Below, piece by piece: positions 11,015-21,704 of a stretch of 64,000 nt of DNA. The notes beneath the pieces are model-generated. The model was not told the DNA's origin, ran no database searches, and saw only the letters and a program-made list of their open reading frames with translations. Source of the DNA: Hibiscus mutabilis. Lineage: Eukaryota > Streptophyta > Magnoliopsida > Malvales > Malvaceae. The translations under genes and the position numbers were made by a program. The stretch spans positions 23,263,099 through 23,327,098 of the forward strand of contig CM033728.1 of NCBI GenBank assembly GCA_019671005.1, read 5' to 3'. Position 1 is the first letter of the stretch, and each line of letters starts with the position of its first letter.

Positions 11015-11303
11015 TCTCTATTATGGACATGCTTTCATCATGTAATCATTTAAATATCATGTACTTTTTCATGGTCATGCTTTCATTATGCAATCATTTT
11101 CATATCATGTGCTCTATCATGGTCATGCTTTCTTTATGCCATAATTTGCATAACACCTATTCTATCATGGTCATGTTTTCATTATGCCATTATTTGCATA
11201 ACATGTATTCTATCATGGTCATGTTTTCATTATGCCATCATTAGCATAACATGTATTCTATCATGGTTATGCTTTCACTATGCAATCATTTGCATATCAT
11301 GTC
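11015..11303 (-). repeat. 48-bp tandem repeat with TATGC/GCATA hairpins
   Basis: The word TCATGG recurs at 11069, 11118, 11165, 11213 and 11261, a period of about 48 bp. Each unit has a dyad: TATG...CATA, TTATGC...GCATAA (three copies), and TATGCAA...TTGCATA. The arms vary but remain complementary. An 83-codon plus-strand frame here is only the translated repeat. Confidence 0.87.
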
Positions 11304-11331
11304 TTTCATGTAATCGTCTTGTGATCATACT

Positions 11332-11439
11332 GGCTGAAAAGTCCTTTAAGGCTCCGTAGCCTATTATACTGGCTGAAAAGTCCTTTAAGACTCCATAGCC
11401 TTGGATACTGGCTGAAAAGTCCTTTAAGACTCCATAGCC
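11332..11439 (-). repeat. Three nested hairpin units
   Basis: Units of 30 bp at 11332-11361, 11371-11400 and 11410-11439. Each has outer arms GGCT/AGCC and inner arms AGTC/GACT around the loop CTTTAA. In the first unit the inner right arm is GGCT, which still pairs with AGTC through one G-T pair. Confidence 0.9.
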
Positions 11440-14400
11440 TTAATACTTGAGTACGTACTCGAGGACGCTTTTTGCTCCTCATAAAAGGAAACTCTTTGCT
11501 CCTTATAATCGCACCTCTTTAGTGCTCTTGGCACCATGGGCGTGGATCCCCAGGTGCAACACCAAGGGAGTGGGTCCCCAAGGTGGTTACTTGTTTCATT
11601 TTAATCATATCACTATTCATGTATCATATTGTCATATGAATCATGTATCATCACTATCATGTAATTCAAGTAAGCATAATGCATCAATATTTATGCAAAC
11701 AATAGTTTGTACCTTGTACTCCATCAAGCTTGCCATGTCAAGCAATGTATCGTATCACGTATTTTACAGAAATTCATTGCCATATTCAACATAATGCAAA
11801 CATATAGAAATGCACTCACCTGGGCCATTTATTAACTTGCCTCACTAAGCTCTATTCGATCTTTTCCTTTATAGTGCCTCAAACCTTCTTTTGATTCGGA
11901 TCCAAATTTATTTATCACATGAATATAAATAAACATTTGTTAGATTCACTTCTAACAATATTTCAATTAAGCTATTTAATCATTCAACATAAAAAAATTT
12001 CCATAAATTTCTTTCCTTCCTTATTTTGTTCACAAACTCATTTTTGGTCCCTAATGACCATTTTGATCTTCAAATAACTCCTCCAAGCTTGCTAACCAAC
12101 ATTAGACACAAATTGTCTCAATTTCCATTTTCTGCCAACTTGCACTACCATCGAAGAAATATTTCTATAAAATAATCTACAACTCGAAATTTGACTCCGT
12201 TTGTTCTGAGAGAAAATAGATTCGACAAGATTTTCACCCGTATAAATTAATAGTCCAAATTCAACTTGTAGGATTTATGACAAATTTTCAAAGTCAATTT
12301 CCAGTGCTAATTTCGGAACAAACTTCCATATTGTTTTCTGACCTTTCGCCACTTAAAAATTCATATCTTTTTACTCGGAACTCGAAATCAGTTTTCGTTT
12401 GTTGTAAATGAAACTAGACAAACAAATCTTTACATCGGTATAAAATTCACTATCTAACCATTTTTGTAGAATTTATGGTGAATTTTCAAACTTACTGCCA
12501 AATCTAATTTTCTACATAATTTCCATAAATAACTTCAAACTTTATATTAACTTCTCCTCACTTCTCTACTTTTCAATTTAGTCCAAATACTTGAGTCAAA
12601 CCATCATCTTATCACTCTTTTCATCAAATAATTATTCAACATTGATCCCCCCTAATTTTTCCTTTTTTCTGAATTAGTCACTAAAATGCAAAGATAAGGA
12701 TTCAAACCTCTTAACTTTGCAATTTAGTCCTCAAATCAACATGACTACTTGAATTCTATTATTTCAACTGAAATTCATATTTAGTCCCCTTCTAACACCT
12801 CATTGCCAATTTAATCACTTAATTTTGACAAATTGTCAATTTGGTCACTAATTCGATTCAACATCGGTTTAACATTCCAAATTCATTTTCATGTCTCTAA
12901 CATCATTAATAACATAAATTCACATCAATTTCATGAAATTCTGATCTGGTCCCTCAACTTTAAAACTTTCTGAAATGGTCCTTAAACTTTTAACTTAGGT
13001 TTTTGCATCCAATCAACAATTCGAACTTACTAAATCATTGATTCAACATCACAAACCCTAAATTAGACTTGAATCCATAAATCCTAATCTTCTCCACAAT
13101 AATTGAAATATGTAGGGTTTAAATCCCAATCTCAATAACATGATTTTAACATCACAAAAGCTTGATTTCAACTTGAATTTCAACATGGAATCATAAATTC
13201 TCAAAACCCCTAATTGAGTCTATAAACCCTAACTTCTTCTCATGTAAAATTCTCATCAATCAAGCATGAAATACATGAATTATTTACATCAAAAGATAGA
13301 GCTTGAAGAGTAGAACAACTTTGCAGTTGAAAATATTACCTAAAAATTGAGTTTCGGAGCTTGAATCGAACTTGAAAAATTTTCTCCCCTTTTTCCTCTA
13401 AATTTTGAAAAGAAGAAGATGAAAGAGTCTTCATCTTTTGATTCTTTTACTTTTAATAATACTCAATTAAGCCACATGTGTATTATAAATGAATCTTAAA
13501 TTCATTCAAATAGAAAAATTACTAAATTGCCCTTTTGATCCAACGGTTGAGATTGATCTTATCATCAATCAAGGGCCAAGATTAAATCTTCAACTTCCTT
13601 CTTCCAAAATTGCCCCTTGTAACTTTCAAATATTTCAATTTTTCCATCCATGTCAAAGGACTAATTTGCCCCCCAACTAGTCTTTATTTACTAACAAGTC
13701 TTAAAATTTGCCATCCCATTAAAATTGAACCAAATTGATTCCAATCTAACCGGCCACCTCCCAAAATATCTTAGATTTTTATTTATGGCATTTATTCAGT
13801 CCAAATATTCGAATTTCACTCAATACGATTTCCAAACTTTCTTCCTTTGAACTTTAAAGCTTTATAGCCACGAATATAAGCCTCGTACGAAAAATCCGAG
13901 TAACACGAAAGTGTCACTCTTGGGGGTGAACTATTCATTATGGGGTTAAAATACATAAGTTTTAAAAATTACACTTTGGTCCCTAAACTTTTCCAAAGTT
14001 TATACTTTGGCCACAAAACTTTCAAAATTTCTATTTTGGTCACTAAACTTCAATTCCCATTTCAATTTTCCTCAGATTTTTACCAAACTTTGAAAGTACC
14101 CAATTCAGCTCACTATCTATCACATGATACTTTTAAACCTTAAAAATTTCCTTTCATAAAGACTTAGACTGAATTTTTTAACTCAGTCTATTATTCCGAT
14201 AATTATTGAAAATCTTCATAGCATAAGGTTTCTTGTAGAAATCCTTTATTTGAAATCAATACAAATATTTTCTACTTTTACTGAGTCCAAAATGTTGATC
14301 AGAAACATTTTTACAGGACTTTCCCAAAGGTCACTCATCCTAATATTTCTCTGGTCTGAACATGCTTAACAATTTTTATTCGATCCAATTTCAATACCTT

Positions 14401-14619
14401 CTTTTGCATCTAAATTCTCAAAACTGATATCAAAATTCTTATTTTAATCATATTTATCCTTATACTCGAATAAAATCACTTACTTAATATTTTACACTTT
14501 AGCCCCCAAACTTTTACTAAAGTGCAATATGGTCACTAGACCTTATTCCTTTCAGTTTCAAGTCAAACTTCATATGATCCCTTATCCAACTTGAAAGAAA
14601 TAAATTTTTTGGGTATTAT

Positions 14620-14973
14620 CATCACATCTAGCAATTGATATCCAGTGACCTAAAAAGGTAAGAAGATATATACATATACGTGCTTTCAAGGCCGTTGTAT
14701 GTTAAACAAAATGCGTTTTCCATTGGAATGAAAATCACCAAACATGACACATGCCCCTTACAAAAAGATTTCTGATACATTCGGGCCGAAAGTAGTAGAT
14801 TTAATTCCATGCATTACTTCAAAAGACACTCTTAAAGGCAAAGATGTCATATCACGACAACATCTAAAGTAAAAGACGCGACTTTAAATTATCCTTCAAG
14901 CGTGAACTTATCCTGGCCTTCTCGGTATGGTACAAACCTGCCCCAATCCTTGTGTCTTTCATTGTTGGATCAA
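14620..14973 (-). other. Tat-like element, non-coding or decayed gag tail
   Basis: Sequence right of the solo LTR and directly downstream of the gag tail on the minus strand. A 60-codon minus-strand frame shows no recognisable domain. It is probably the start of the deleted protease-pol region, but nothing confirms that. Confidence 0.45.
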
Positions 14974-15489
14974 TTATTGGGTCAAATTTCCATTTCTAGT
15001 TAGCTTCTTGATCTCTTCCCCCAATGGTCTACACTTCCTGGTAGGATGCCCTGGTGCCCCCATATGGAAATCACATGTACTGCTTGGGTCAAAACTATAG
15101 GTAGATGAATTTGGCGTAACCTTCATCAGTTTGGGAACAATGTGCCAAGCTTCAATCAAATGAGGAAATATATCTGAAATGGATACCCCAAATACCTCTA
15201 AATCTGCACCTGCTCGAGGAACTTTCCTTGATGGTTCAAAAGGATCATCGAGCCTTTTTCTTTTGCGATTATGAGTGCTATGGAGATGACACTCATTTAC
15301 CTCTTTTTCTTCTTCTATTTCCTCATTAGTTTGGTCCTTAGACTTAGACCCTATTTTTCCTTCCCTGACAGCGTACTCTATTCTTTCTCCCACTGCCATA
15401 AAGTCCTCAAATTTGCTTCTCGATTTCTCTATCATTATATCAAAGAAGGGAATGGGAAGTGTCATGTGAAACAAGAGAGTTATTTCCAC
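14974..15489 (-). pseudogene. Tat/Ogre-like Gag C-terminal part with zinc knuckle
   Basis: This 171-codon open frame is an internal piece of gag; its first Met is not a credible start. Near residue 30 it has Phe-Glu-Asp-Phe-Met-Ala-Val-Gly-Glu-Arg-Ile-Glu, a block typical of Tat/Ogre Gag before the zinc knuckle. A basic stretch Arg-Lys-Arg-Lys-Arg follows at about residue 75. Near residue 140 comes the knuckle Cys-Asp-Phe-His-Met-Gly-Ala-Pro-Gly-His-Pro-Thr-Arg-Lys-Cys. Gag would form the particle and bind RNA. No protease follows downstream, so the product would be Gag only. Confidence 0.8.
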
Positions 15490-15666
15490 TTCAGTAATGG
15501 GAGGCTAAACTTGGGCCGCCAAACTTCTCCATCTTAAAGCATAATCCTTGAAGCTCTCGTTTGGTCTCATCTTCGTGCTCTGAATAAACTGTCGGCTTGG
15601 AGCTAAGTCTAAGGCATATTTATATTGAATTAAAAAGGCATTGGCTAAATCACCCTAATAACGAAT

Positions 15667-15861
15667 CTAATTTCTGCTCAATCGGTTGTACCACACTACA
15701 ACAGGTCCCACCAAACTATCGTGGAAGTAGTGGATCAGCAACTTTTCATTCTTTATATAGCCCTCCATCTTCCTGCAAAACATGGTCAAGTGCACCCTCG
15801 GATAGCTAGTGCCATCATACTGCATAAATCTAGGAGCCTTGAAATCTGGAGGAATGACCAA
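15667..15861 (-). pseudogene. Tat/Ogre-like Gag core fragment
   Basis: A 64-codon frame with Pro-Pro-Asp-Phe-Lys-Ala-Pro, Tyr-Asp-Gly-Thr-Ser-Tyr-Pro, His-Leu-Thr-Met-Phe-Cys and an Ile-His-Tyr-Phe-His-Asp-Ser-Leu block. These are hallmark pieces of the retrotransposon Gag domain in Tat/Ogre elements, where the second block normally ends Ser-Asp-Pro. It stops after Tyr-Asn-Arg-Leu-Ser-Arg. The tail resumes at 15489 in another frame after a damaged 180-bp gap. On the minus strand it is upstream of that tail, as expected. Confidence 0.82.
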
Positions 15862-16424
15862 ATCAGGGACTAGGCAAAACTCTCTTGTATTGAAAACATT
15901 TTTTTCTTCTTCCTGAGCTCTCTCTTAACTCTATCCTCTAATTGGTCAAGTCTTTGCTCGATTCTTTCCTTTCAACTAGTTCTCGAATACTGCCATCGAA
16001 CCCGTAAAATTTGTTATTATTTAACTAATGCATGCAATGCATAATAAATGTCTAAAATGTAAAAACAAATAGTAAGTATGAACTATCAAAATGAATACAA
16101 ATGAAGTGAATGAATGCAAATGAAATGTTGATTCACTAATAGTCCTTTAGGAGGATTTTTATGAGGGAAATGTATTTGTGTACAAAAGATTGACAATATT
16201 CTACAGGCGTTTGTTGGCCACTCTTCTTGGAGCGAAATGCGTACTCGGTGCCCAATTCTATCTTTTCTCGATTTGCTTCATGCTCAGATTATTTCCAACT
16301 GTAGTATTGTCAATCTCTGTACATTATAGAACATCTTCCCTTTTATTAGTCGCAAAGTAATCATCGTAGAAAGACTTTCATTGAACAAAAAGGCTTGTTA
16401 CATCAGATTTCAGTCTTATAAACT
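15862..16424 (-). other. Spacer between coiled-coil ORF and Gag core
   Basis: A/T-rich sequence with no recognised domain. It holds ATG-AAT-type short repeats near 16080-16130. It may contain the damaged N-terminal end of gag. Confidence 0.45.
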
Positions 16425-17069
16425 TTACAAATATTGATGAGCCCTAGCCCTTAACTTTTGGACTTCTTCTAGCAAACGAGCAATCTTCCCTTCATGGTCT
16501 AGTGCATGATTTATGTTATGGCTCAATGGCATAGCTACATCGGCCACGTCTGCTACTTGCTGAGCCACTATAGGCACTTGATCAATAACGCTCTTCATGT
16601 CGTTATCTCTCTCTTGTATTTCTCGCTCGGCCTTTCGTAACTGAAGAGTTACCTTTTCGACGCTTTCATAGCCAGCTTGCTTGTAGGCTTCGGCACGAAT
16701 CTCACTCGTACGTAAAGAAGTCCTAAGATCATCTATTTGTTCCCTAATCGTTGCATTTTTTGTTTGAAATATGCGGTATTCATTCTCACTCTGTTGTAGA
16801 CTTGATTTTAGAATCTCGTTCATATATTGACTGCTTTCCAACTCATTCCTGAGGATGTCGCGCTGGCTCTCGGCTTTCTTTAACTTTTGTGACAACAATT
16901 GGGCTCTATTTTCACTAGTCCTGCCTCTCTGCTTCCAATGCCCTAAATCTTTCTTCAGCTGAATGACGCAATTCTTCCACTCTTCTAAAGTGTTACCCAA
17001 ACCTATATCTTGTAACATGCAGTGAAGCTTCTGATGCTTATCTTGCAGACTCTTTAGTTTCTCACTCAA
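16425..17069 (-). CDS. Coiled-coil protein ORF of Tat/Ogre-like element, 214 aa
   Basis: This is the longest undamaged frame outside the Athila element. The product is rich in Glu, Lys, Gln, Leu and Arg. Heptad-like spacing of Leu, Ile and Met over about residues 1-150 and again at 190-210 predicts a long coiled coil. It shows no signal peptide, membrane segment or zinc finger. Tat/Ogre elements often carry an extra ORF or extended Gag N-terminus with coiled coils, so a structural or Gag-partner role is plausible but unproven. It sits between two gag zinc-knuckle regions. Being open while all neighbours are broken is notable, although an A/G-rich frame can stay open by chance. Confidence 0.6.
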   Translation of the reverse strand: MSEKLKSLQDKHQKLHCMLQDIGLGNTLEEWKNCVIQLKKDLGHWKQRGRTSENRAQLLSQKLKKAESQRDILRNELESSQYMNEILKSSLQQSENEYRIFQTKNATIREQIDDLRTSLRTSEIRAEAYKQAGYESVEKVTLQLRKAEREIQERDNDMKSVIDQVPIVAQQVADVADVAMPLSHNINHALDHEGKIARLLEEVQKLRARAHQYL

Positions 17070-17287
17070 ATCATCTCTTTCCTACCTGAGATGATTATAA
17101 TCGATGAATGCCCCTCTTCCGGGATACCCCTATCTTCGGCTTCTAAACTTGACTCGCTTTTATTCAACCTTCACCCTGGGTCTTGGCTCTTCTTTGAATT
17201 TGCCCCACGAATGATTGATGGTTCATTGTAAAATCTAGGCTTTTAATTTTCAAAACTCAACACTCTCGTATAGACAAGATCTCTAAC

Positions 17288-17485
17288 TCAATTTTTCAAA
17301 GCCCTACAATTCTCTTCAGTGTGACCCAAACTTCCTAAGTGGTAACCGCACCTGGCTCGGTTGTTGTAACCTTTTGGGTAAGGTGGTTCTTTCAGAATAG
17401 AATGAACTAGGGTGATAAGGTTTTTTTCGATAAGCATTGGGAGCATCTCAGTGTATCTCATGGGGATCGGGACGTTCATCTTCAC
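17288..17485 (-). pseudogene. Second Gag zinc-knuckle fragment (Tat/Ogre-like)
   Basis: This 65-codon frame has a Met-Arg-Tyr-Thr-Glu-Met-Leu-Pro block and Pro-Pro-Tyr-Pro-Lys-Gly-Tyr. It ends with Cys-Gly-Tyr-His-Leu-Gly-Ser-Leu-Gly-His-Thr-Glu-Glu-Asn-Cys-Arg-Ala-Leu-Lys. This matches the C-terminal end of Tat/Ogre Gag. A second knuckle at 14974-15489 and the position upstream of the coiled-coil ORF imply duplication, or two related elements joined. Confidence 0.8.
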
Positions 17486-17520
17486 AACACTTTCTTTTTG
17501 GGTTCCTTCTAGACCTTCCT

Positions 17521-17850
17521 CTATTTTCCGAGAGCTTGAATCACCAAAGGGTTCGACTTGTTGTATTTACCGATGTTACTCTGCTTGGAAATGGTATTCT
17601 GACTATCGGTACCTTCATTCTGTTTCTTGGTCAATTCTTCTACGGACCCCTTGCCTTTAGCCATAGCGGTCATCATACTCATCATCTCGGCCATTTGCTT
17701 CTTTAACTTTTGTATTTCATCCCGCTCATCTTTAACATGAGTATCAATTACCTTATCTTGTTCGAACTTTTCAAATGGTTCGTCTTCTTGACACTTCTGA
17801 CAATGCTCGGGATTGGCTCGTTTTAACTGAATACGAGACCTCTTGTCCAT
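17521..17850 (-). pseudogene. Gag N-terminal-like fragment, charged coiled coil
   Basis: A 109-codon frame beginning Met-Asp-Lys-Arg-Ser-Arg, with a Cys-x2-Cys pair near residue 17. A coiled-coil segment rich in Lys, Glu and Met includes Gln-Met-Ala-Glu-Met-Met-Ser-Met-Met at about residue 50. Such Met/Gln-rich segments occur at the N-terminus of Tat-type Gag (recall, not searched). The zinc knuckle follows only about 40 bp downstream, so the middle of Gag is deleted in this copy. Confidence 0.62.
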
Positions 17851-18403
17851 TATGATTGCCTTTTACAGTGACGATCACTTGCAAAATAAATACCTTTATG
17901 TTATGAAAATGCAATGCACAAAAAAAGAAAAAGGTCAAACACAAAAAGAACACTGCGTCAGTTTGATAAGAATAATAAATGGTTAATCGGCAGAGGTAAT
18001 TAAAGCACTCAAATCAAGCAGTTAGAATATACACAAGAAATGTGAACAAAAACTTAAACAGGTCATCCGCTAAACGGACAGGGTACCAACAAGGCTCTAA
18101 TAGGCTCTATGTCTCACTATATGTGGTTGAATTCTAAAGTAAACGGTACTCGAACTGTCACTTGGACATCGATTCGAGGGAATACAACCCATATACCATA
18201 CGGAGGTGAAAACCCCATGAAGCGAAGTAATCACTCCTCCTAAAGGTTCCAAGACTACTATATAATGTTGAAAAAAACAAGACCTAGGAATTAAAAATTA
18301 AATTAAACTGAATTTAAATTTTATCGAATGATTACGATACGAACCTAGCTATGGCTTAACTCTTCCTTCCCTCTTTTTTCATTATTTTTGAAAACAAAAA
18401 GAC
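17851..18403 (-). other. Untranslated leader of Tat-like element
   Basis: The stretch between PBS and first gag-like frame, read on the minus strand. No conserved frame was seen. It has a purine-rich minus-strand character near 18370. Confidence 0.5.
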
Positions 18404-18421
18404 TCCCCAGTAGAGTCGCCA
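18404..18421 (-). promoter_or_regulatory. Primer-binding site, tRNA-Arg-like
   Basis: On the minus strand the site reads TGGCGACTCTACTGGGGA, beginning three bases after the LTR edge at 18425. The motif matches the primer site of Tat/Ogre elements, which is assigned to tRNA-Arg in the literature as I recall it. Confidence 0.75.
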
Positions 18422-18879
18422 TGCTGTAGCGACTATTTTTTTGGAGGCGTCGAAGACCGCTACGAAAAATTAAGAAAAATCATGTATGGGGGAAATTTCC
18501 CACTTTTATTGAAAAATTTATTAACAATGGGAAATTCTTTAAAAACTCGTATTTTAAAATATAGGGAGTCGCCACTGGTCATTTGGATTAGGTAGACCGG
18601 ATACCGAAAATAAAACTAGAGATTTTAATTGGGTTCGAGAGTTGGTTACGAATGGGGAAGGGTTAGCACCCCTACACCGCCCAAAATTGGTACCAAATAG
18701 ATTTGTATCGTATTTACAAAGAAAAATAAAAAGTCGATTTAATTTAATAATTAATTCCAAAAACGAGTTTCGAATATTAAAACTTTACCTCGATCCACGG
18801 TACCAAAGGAGATGACACCCGGAGACCGGGATGATACTACCACTAGAATATTGGGCCAAAAGGCCTAAAACTATGTGAT

Positions 18880-19580
18880 AAAATATAAACACAGTAAATT
18901 AAAAACATGAATAATAATAAAGTAAACAAATATTAAATAAAAACATATGCGTGTAATCACAAGTAAATAAATACAATAAATAAAAAATAAAAATAAAACA
19001 TTCGTATATTTAAAATATAAGACATATGACATTTAATATACATTAATATGCAAGAATATAATATGTATAATATAAACGTATAATATAAATAAAATAATAT
19101 GATATACGTAACATATAAATATAATACATAAAATATAATATTAGTTAGTATGTACATAACATAAATATATATAATAATACATAAATAATACAATATAGTA
19201 AACATACTAAATATAATATATAGTACATATAATAGGCATAATACATACATATACATATGTAAACAATATCATAGTACATATTATATACATATATACACAA
19301 AAATATAAATATACATTAATATATAAAAATACAATAAGTATAACATATATATAATATTAATTACATTAATAATGTAATACGTTAACATATAGTAATATAC
19401 ATAATATATAATATTCTTTAATATACATAACATAATACTTATATATGCAAAAATAAATTAAAAGTAACAATAACAACAAGGTAGCAATATATCGAACAAG
19501 AAAACATAAAAACAAACATAAATTTAACAAAAACATAAATAAAAAACAAATATAAACAACTAAACAAAAATATAAATAAA
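18880..19580. repeat. AT-rich low-complexity tract
   Basis: Runs of ATA, TATAAT and AACATA words with almost no G or C. The open frame made of Tyr, Ile, Leu and Phe on the minus strand is a composition artefact. Lies in the R-U5 side of the Tat-like LTR. Confidence 0.85.
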
Positions 19581-20011
19581 GACTGACATTAAATAAATTT
19601 AAAATAACAGGGACCTAACAGGAATTAACCCACAAAAAAGTTTTAAAATTGAAAGAAGAAGGACCCAATTGAAAAACAATAACAAGAAAGAGGGGCCATA
19701 CTATAAATTTTCCCTTAAATAATTTAAAACAAAATCAAGGATTAAAATAAAAAACGACTAAAGCTTATGGGGACCCATTGGTTAATTTATCCATGAGGCA
19801 AGACAGTTTTGAAAATATCAAAATGCCAGAGGGACTTAAGGGCTGATTTCCCCCTTTAAAAACTGATTTAATGATATTTAGGGGCTAAATTGAAAAATGT
19901 TTTAAAGTTTAAGGGACTGGGGAAATTAATAAAAAAATGCGGAAGGGCTGCGGAGCAAGTTTAGAAACGCAAAGGGACTGAAACGTTATTATCCCATTAA
20001 AAAATAAAAGA

Positions 20012-20027
20012 GGTCTATATAAAGACC
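20012..20027 (-). promoter_or_regulatory. Candidate TATA box within an inverted repeat
   Basis: GGTCTATATAAAGACC has five-base arms GGTCT/AGACC around a TATA core and so reads as a TATA box on both strands. It lies about 1.6 kb from the LTR-PBS junction, a plausible U3/R position for the minus-strand element. Transcription direction cannot be settled from sequence. Confidence 0.5.
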
Positions 20028-21129
20028 TAACCGGTAACCATTTCAAAACTTTTCAGTCATTTTCTCTGTATTTCAAAACTAAAATCCCCTTCGCACCGGC
20101 CACCGTGCCCCACTACATTGGTTGTCGTGCCGGCATCGGTAAACCAAAAAGAAACTAGAAAAAAACCCTTTACTCACCCTAAATCATAAATCTGACTCCT
20201 TTTTTTAATCAAAACCTTTTTATTTTTAAACAAAAAAACAGAGACCCTAACCCACTACCTTTAAAAACTTGCTTGACTGGTTCACCCAATTCATTTCCCG
20301 AAGGGAATCGGAGGGCTTATCACCGGTTAAGGGGAGATTAAACATCAAGGGTAAACTTCGAACCCTTTCTATTTTTTTATTGTTGTTATTATTATTTCTT
20401 GGTTTCGAATATTTGCATGTAAAAGGAATGAAGAGATACCTTCGAAAGGTTCCTTTTTTTCTTATTTCAATCTGAATCTCTGAGCTGTAAAATGGTTGCA
20501 TTACATTCATATATATGCTCTCTCTGATTTCTCTTTGTTTACTAAAATAAGCAACAATAAATGGAAATACTGTGGTTGATGACATTTGTTCTGATTTTTT
20601 GCATGTTTGATTTGTTGGGGTCGGTGATGGAGAGTCGGTGAGATTGTGCGGCGACAGTGGATTTTCTGGAAAAACTGGCACGTGCGGGAGATGAATCGAC
20701 ATCTAGGCTGATTTAATTTCAATCGTTAGATCGAATCTGATCCAATGGTTGAGATCACTCGAGAGATATACGGCCTAGATTTAATCTGGGCAAAAGACGA
20801 GGCTGCATAGGATGATGACATGTGGTGAGATGGAGCAGAATGGTCTTGCGTGTGAACGCCACACGCGCATGGGAAGATGGACGGTTGGCGCGTGTACTCC
20901 GTGCAGTAGATGAAGGGTTTTCTCATATTGATCAGGGCTGTTGGATCAAAATATGATCCAACGGCTCATAGCCGGCTGCGCACAAGAAGATGATACATTA
21001 GATTAAACTAGGGATTTTGTCAGACATGGGTCTTAGGGTTTTAGGCTATTGGGCCTTGTAATTAATTTTGGGTTTATAATATGTAAATGGACTGGACTCT
21101 TTAAATAAAGTTTGAGTTTTTAATATTAT

Positions 21130-21605
21130 ATTGGATCTATTTTAAATATCCACAACCTATTAGTAATAATATTAACTACTAATAATAATATTATTAAGAC
21201 AATAATAATACATGCATATAATATTAATATTCATACACACAATATGCATACATATATTCACACACATTCACATACGCACATTTGTACATACATAATACAC
21301 ACATACATTTTACTTACACGCATATAATATGTATACATACAAACATATATATGCAAACCTTAATATTAATAATAAATATATACATTCAAGTTAACATGCA
21401 AACACATTAACACACATATACATATACATAGTAATAACAAATACATGCGTACCTTAGTAATAATTATATGCAATCAACATATATAATATTGACAAACATA
21501 CACCACACTAATGCATACACATGGACACACACATTCACATATAAGTATTAATACATGTATACTAACATATATATAAATTACTATAATTAACTAATATTAC
21601 TATAA
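21130..21605. repeat. AT-rich tract with ACACATA words
   Basis: Low-complexity DNA of alternating CATACA, ATATAT and ACACAC words. No coding signal. Confidence 0.8.
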
Positions 21606-21704
21606 TATTTACAACTCGGACAAAAATAAGTAATTACACCCTTCGAGTGATTGCGTCTCGATTTTTTATGTCCCTGAGCTTCACTCCAGGTTTGTATATG
21701 GTTG

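Larger units (their letters stand above)
10529..14619 (-). repeat. Solo LTR of the B/C family (about 4.1 kb)
   Basis: The left edge TGTAACATCC and right edge GGGTATTAT correspond to the LTR ends of elements B and C (TGTAACACCC...GGGTATTACA). The right two thirds (from about 11810) match the element C LTR base for base over long stretches, for example the GCACTCACCTGGGCC block and the AAACCCTAA-rich part. The left third is diverged and has its own repeats. No polypurine tract, PBS or internal region is attached, so it is a solo LTR. The right end reads TTATCA rather than TTACA, and I see no clean 5-bp TSD, so the terminus may have small changes. Confidence 0.82.
18425..21704 (-). repeat. Tat/Ogre-like LTR, left portion
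   Basis: Starts TGTAGCGAC next to the PBS. The block with GGGAGTCGCCACT (18567) and GGGAAGGGTTAGCACCCCTAC (about 18655-18675) is typical of U5 regions in this group, from memory. The LTR appears to continue past the Athila-like solo LTR to at least 23375, where element A begins, so its far end is not defined. Minus-strand frames such as 20247-20702 show no known domain. Confidence 0.7.

Noticed and set aside
10993..11244. 83-codon frame with repeated Met, Leu and His blocks
   Set aside because: Translation of the 48-bp LTR repeat.
18957..19256. 99-codon minus-strand frame resembling a membrane protein (Tyr, Ile, Leu rich)
   Set aside because: The DNA is a low-complexity AT tract, so apparent hydrophobicity is an artefact.
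20247..20702. 151-codon minus-strand frame and overlapping plus-strand frames as a host gene
   Set aside because: No recognisable domain; located inside a Tat-like LTR; overlapping frames on both strands are equally open.
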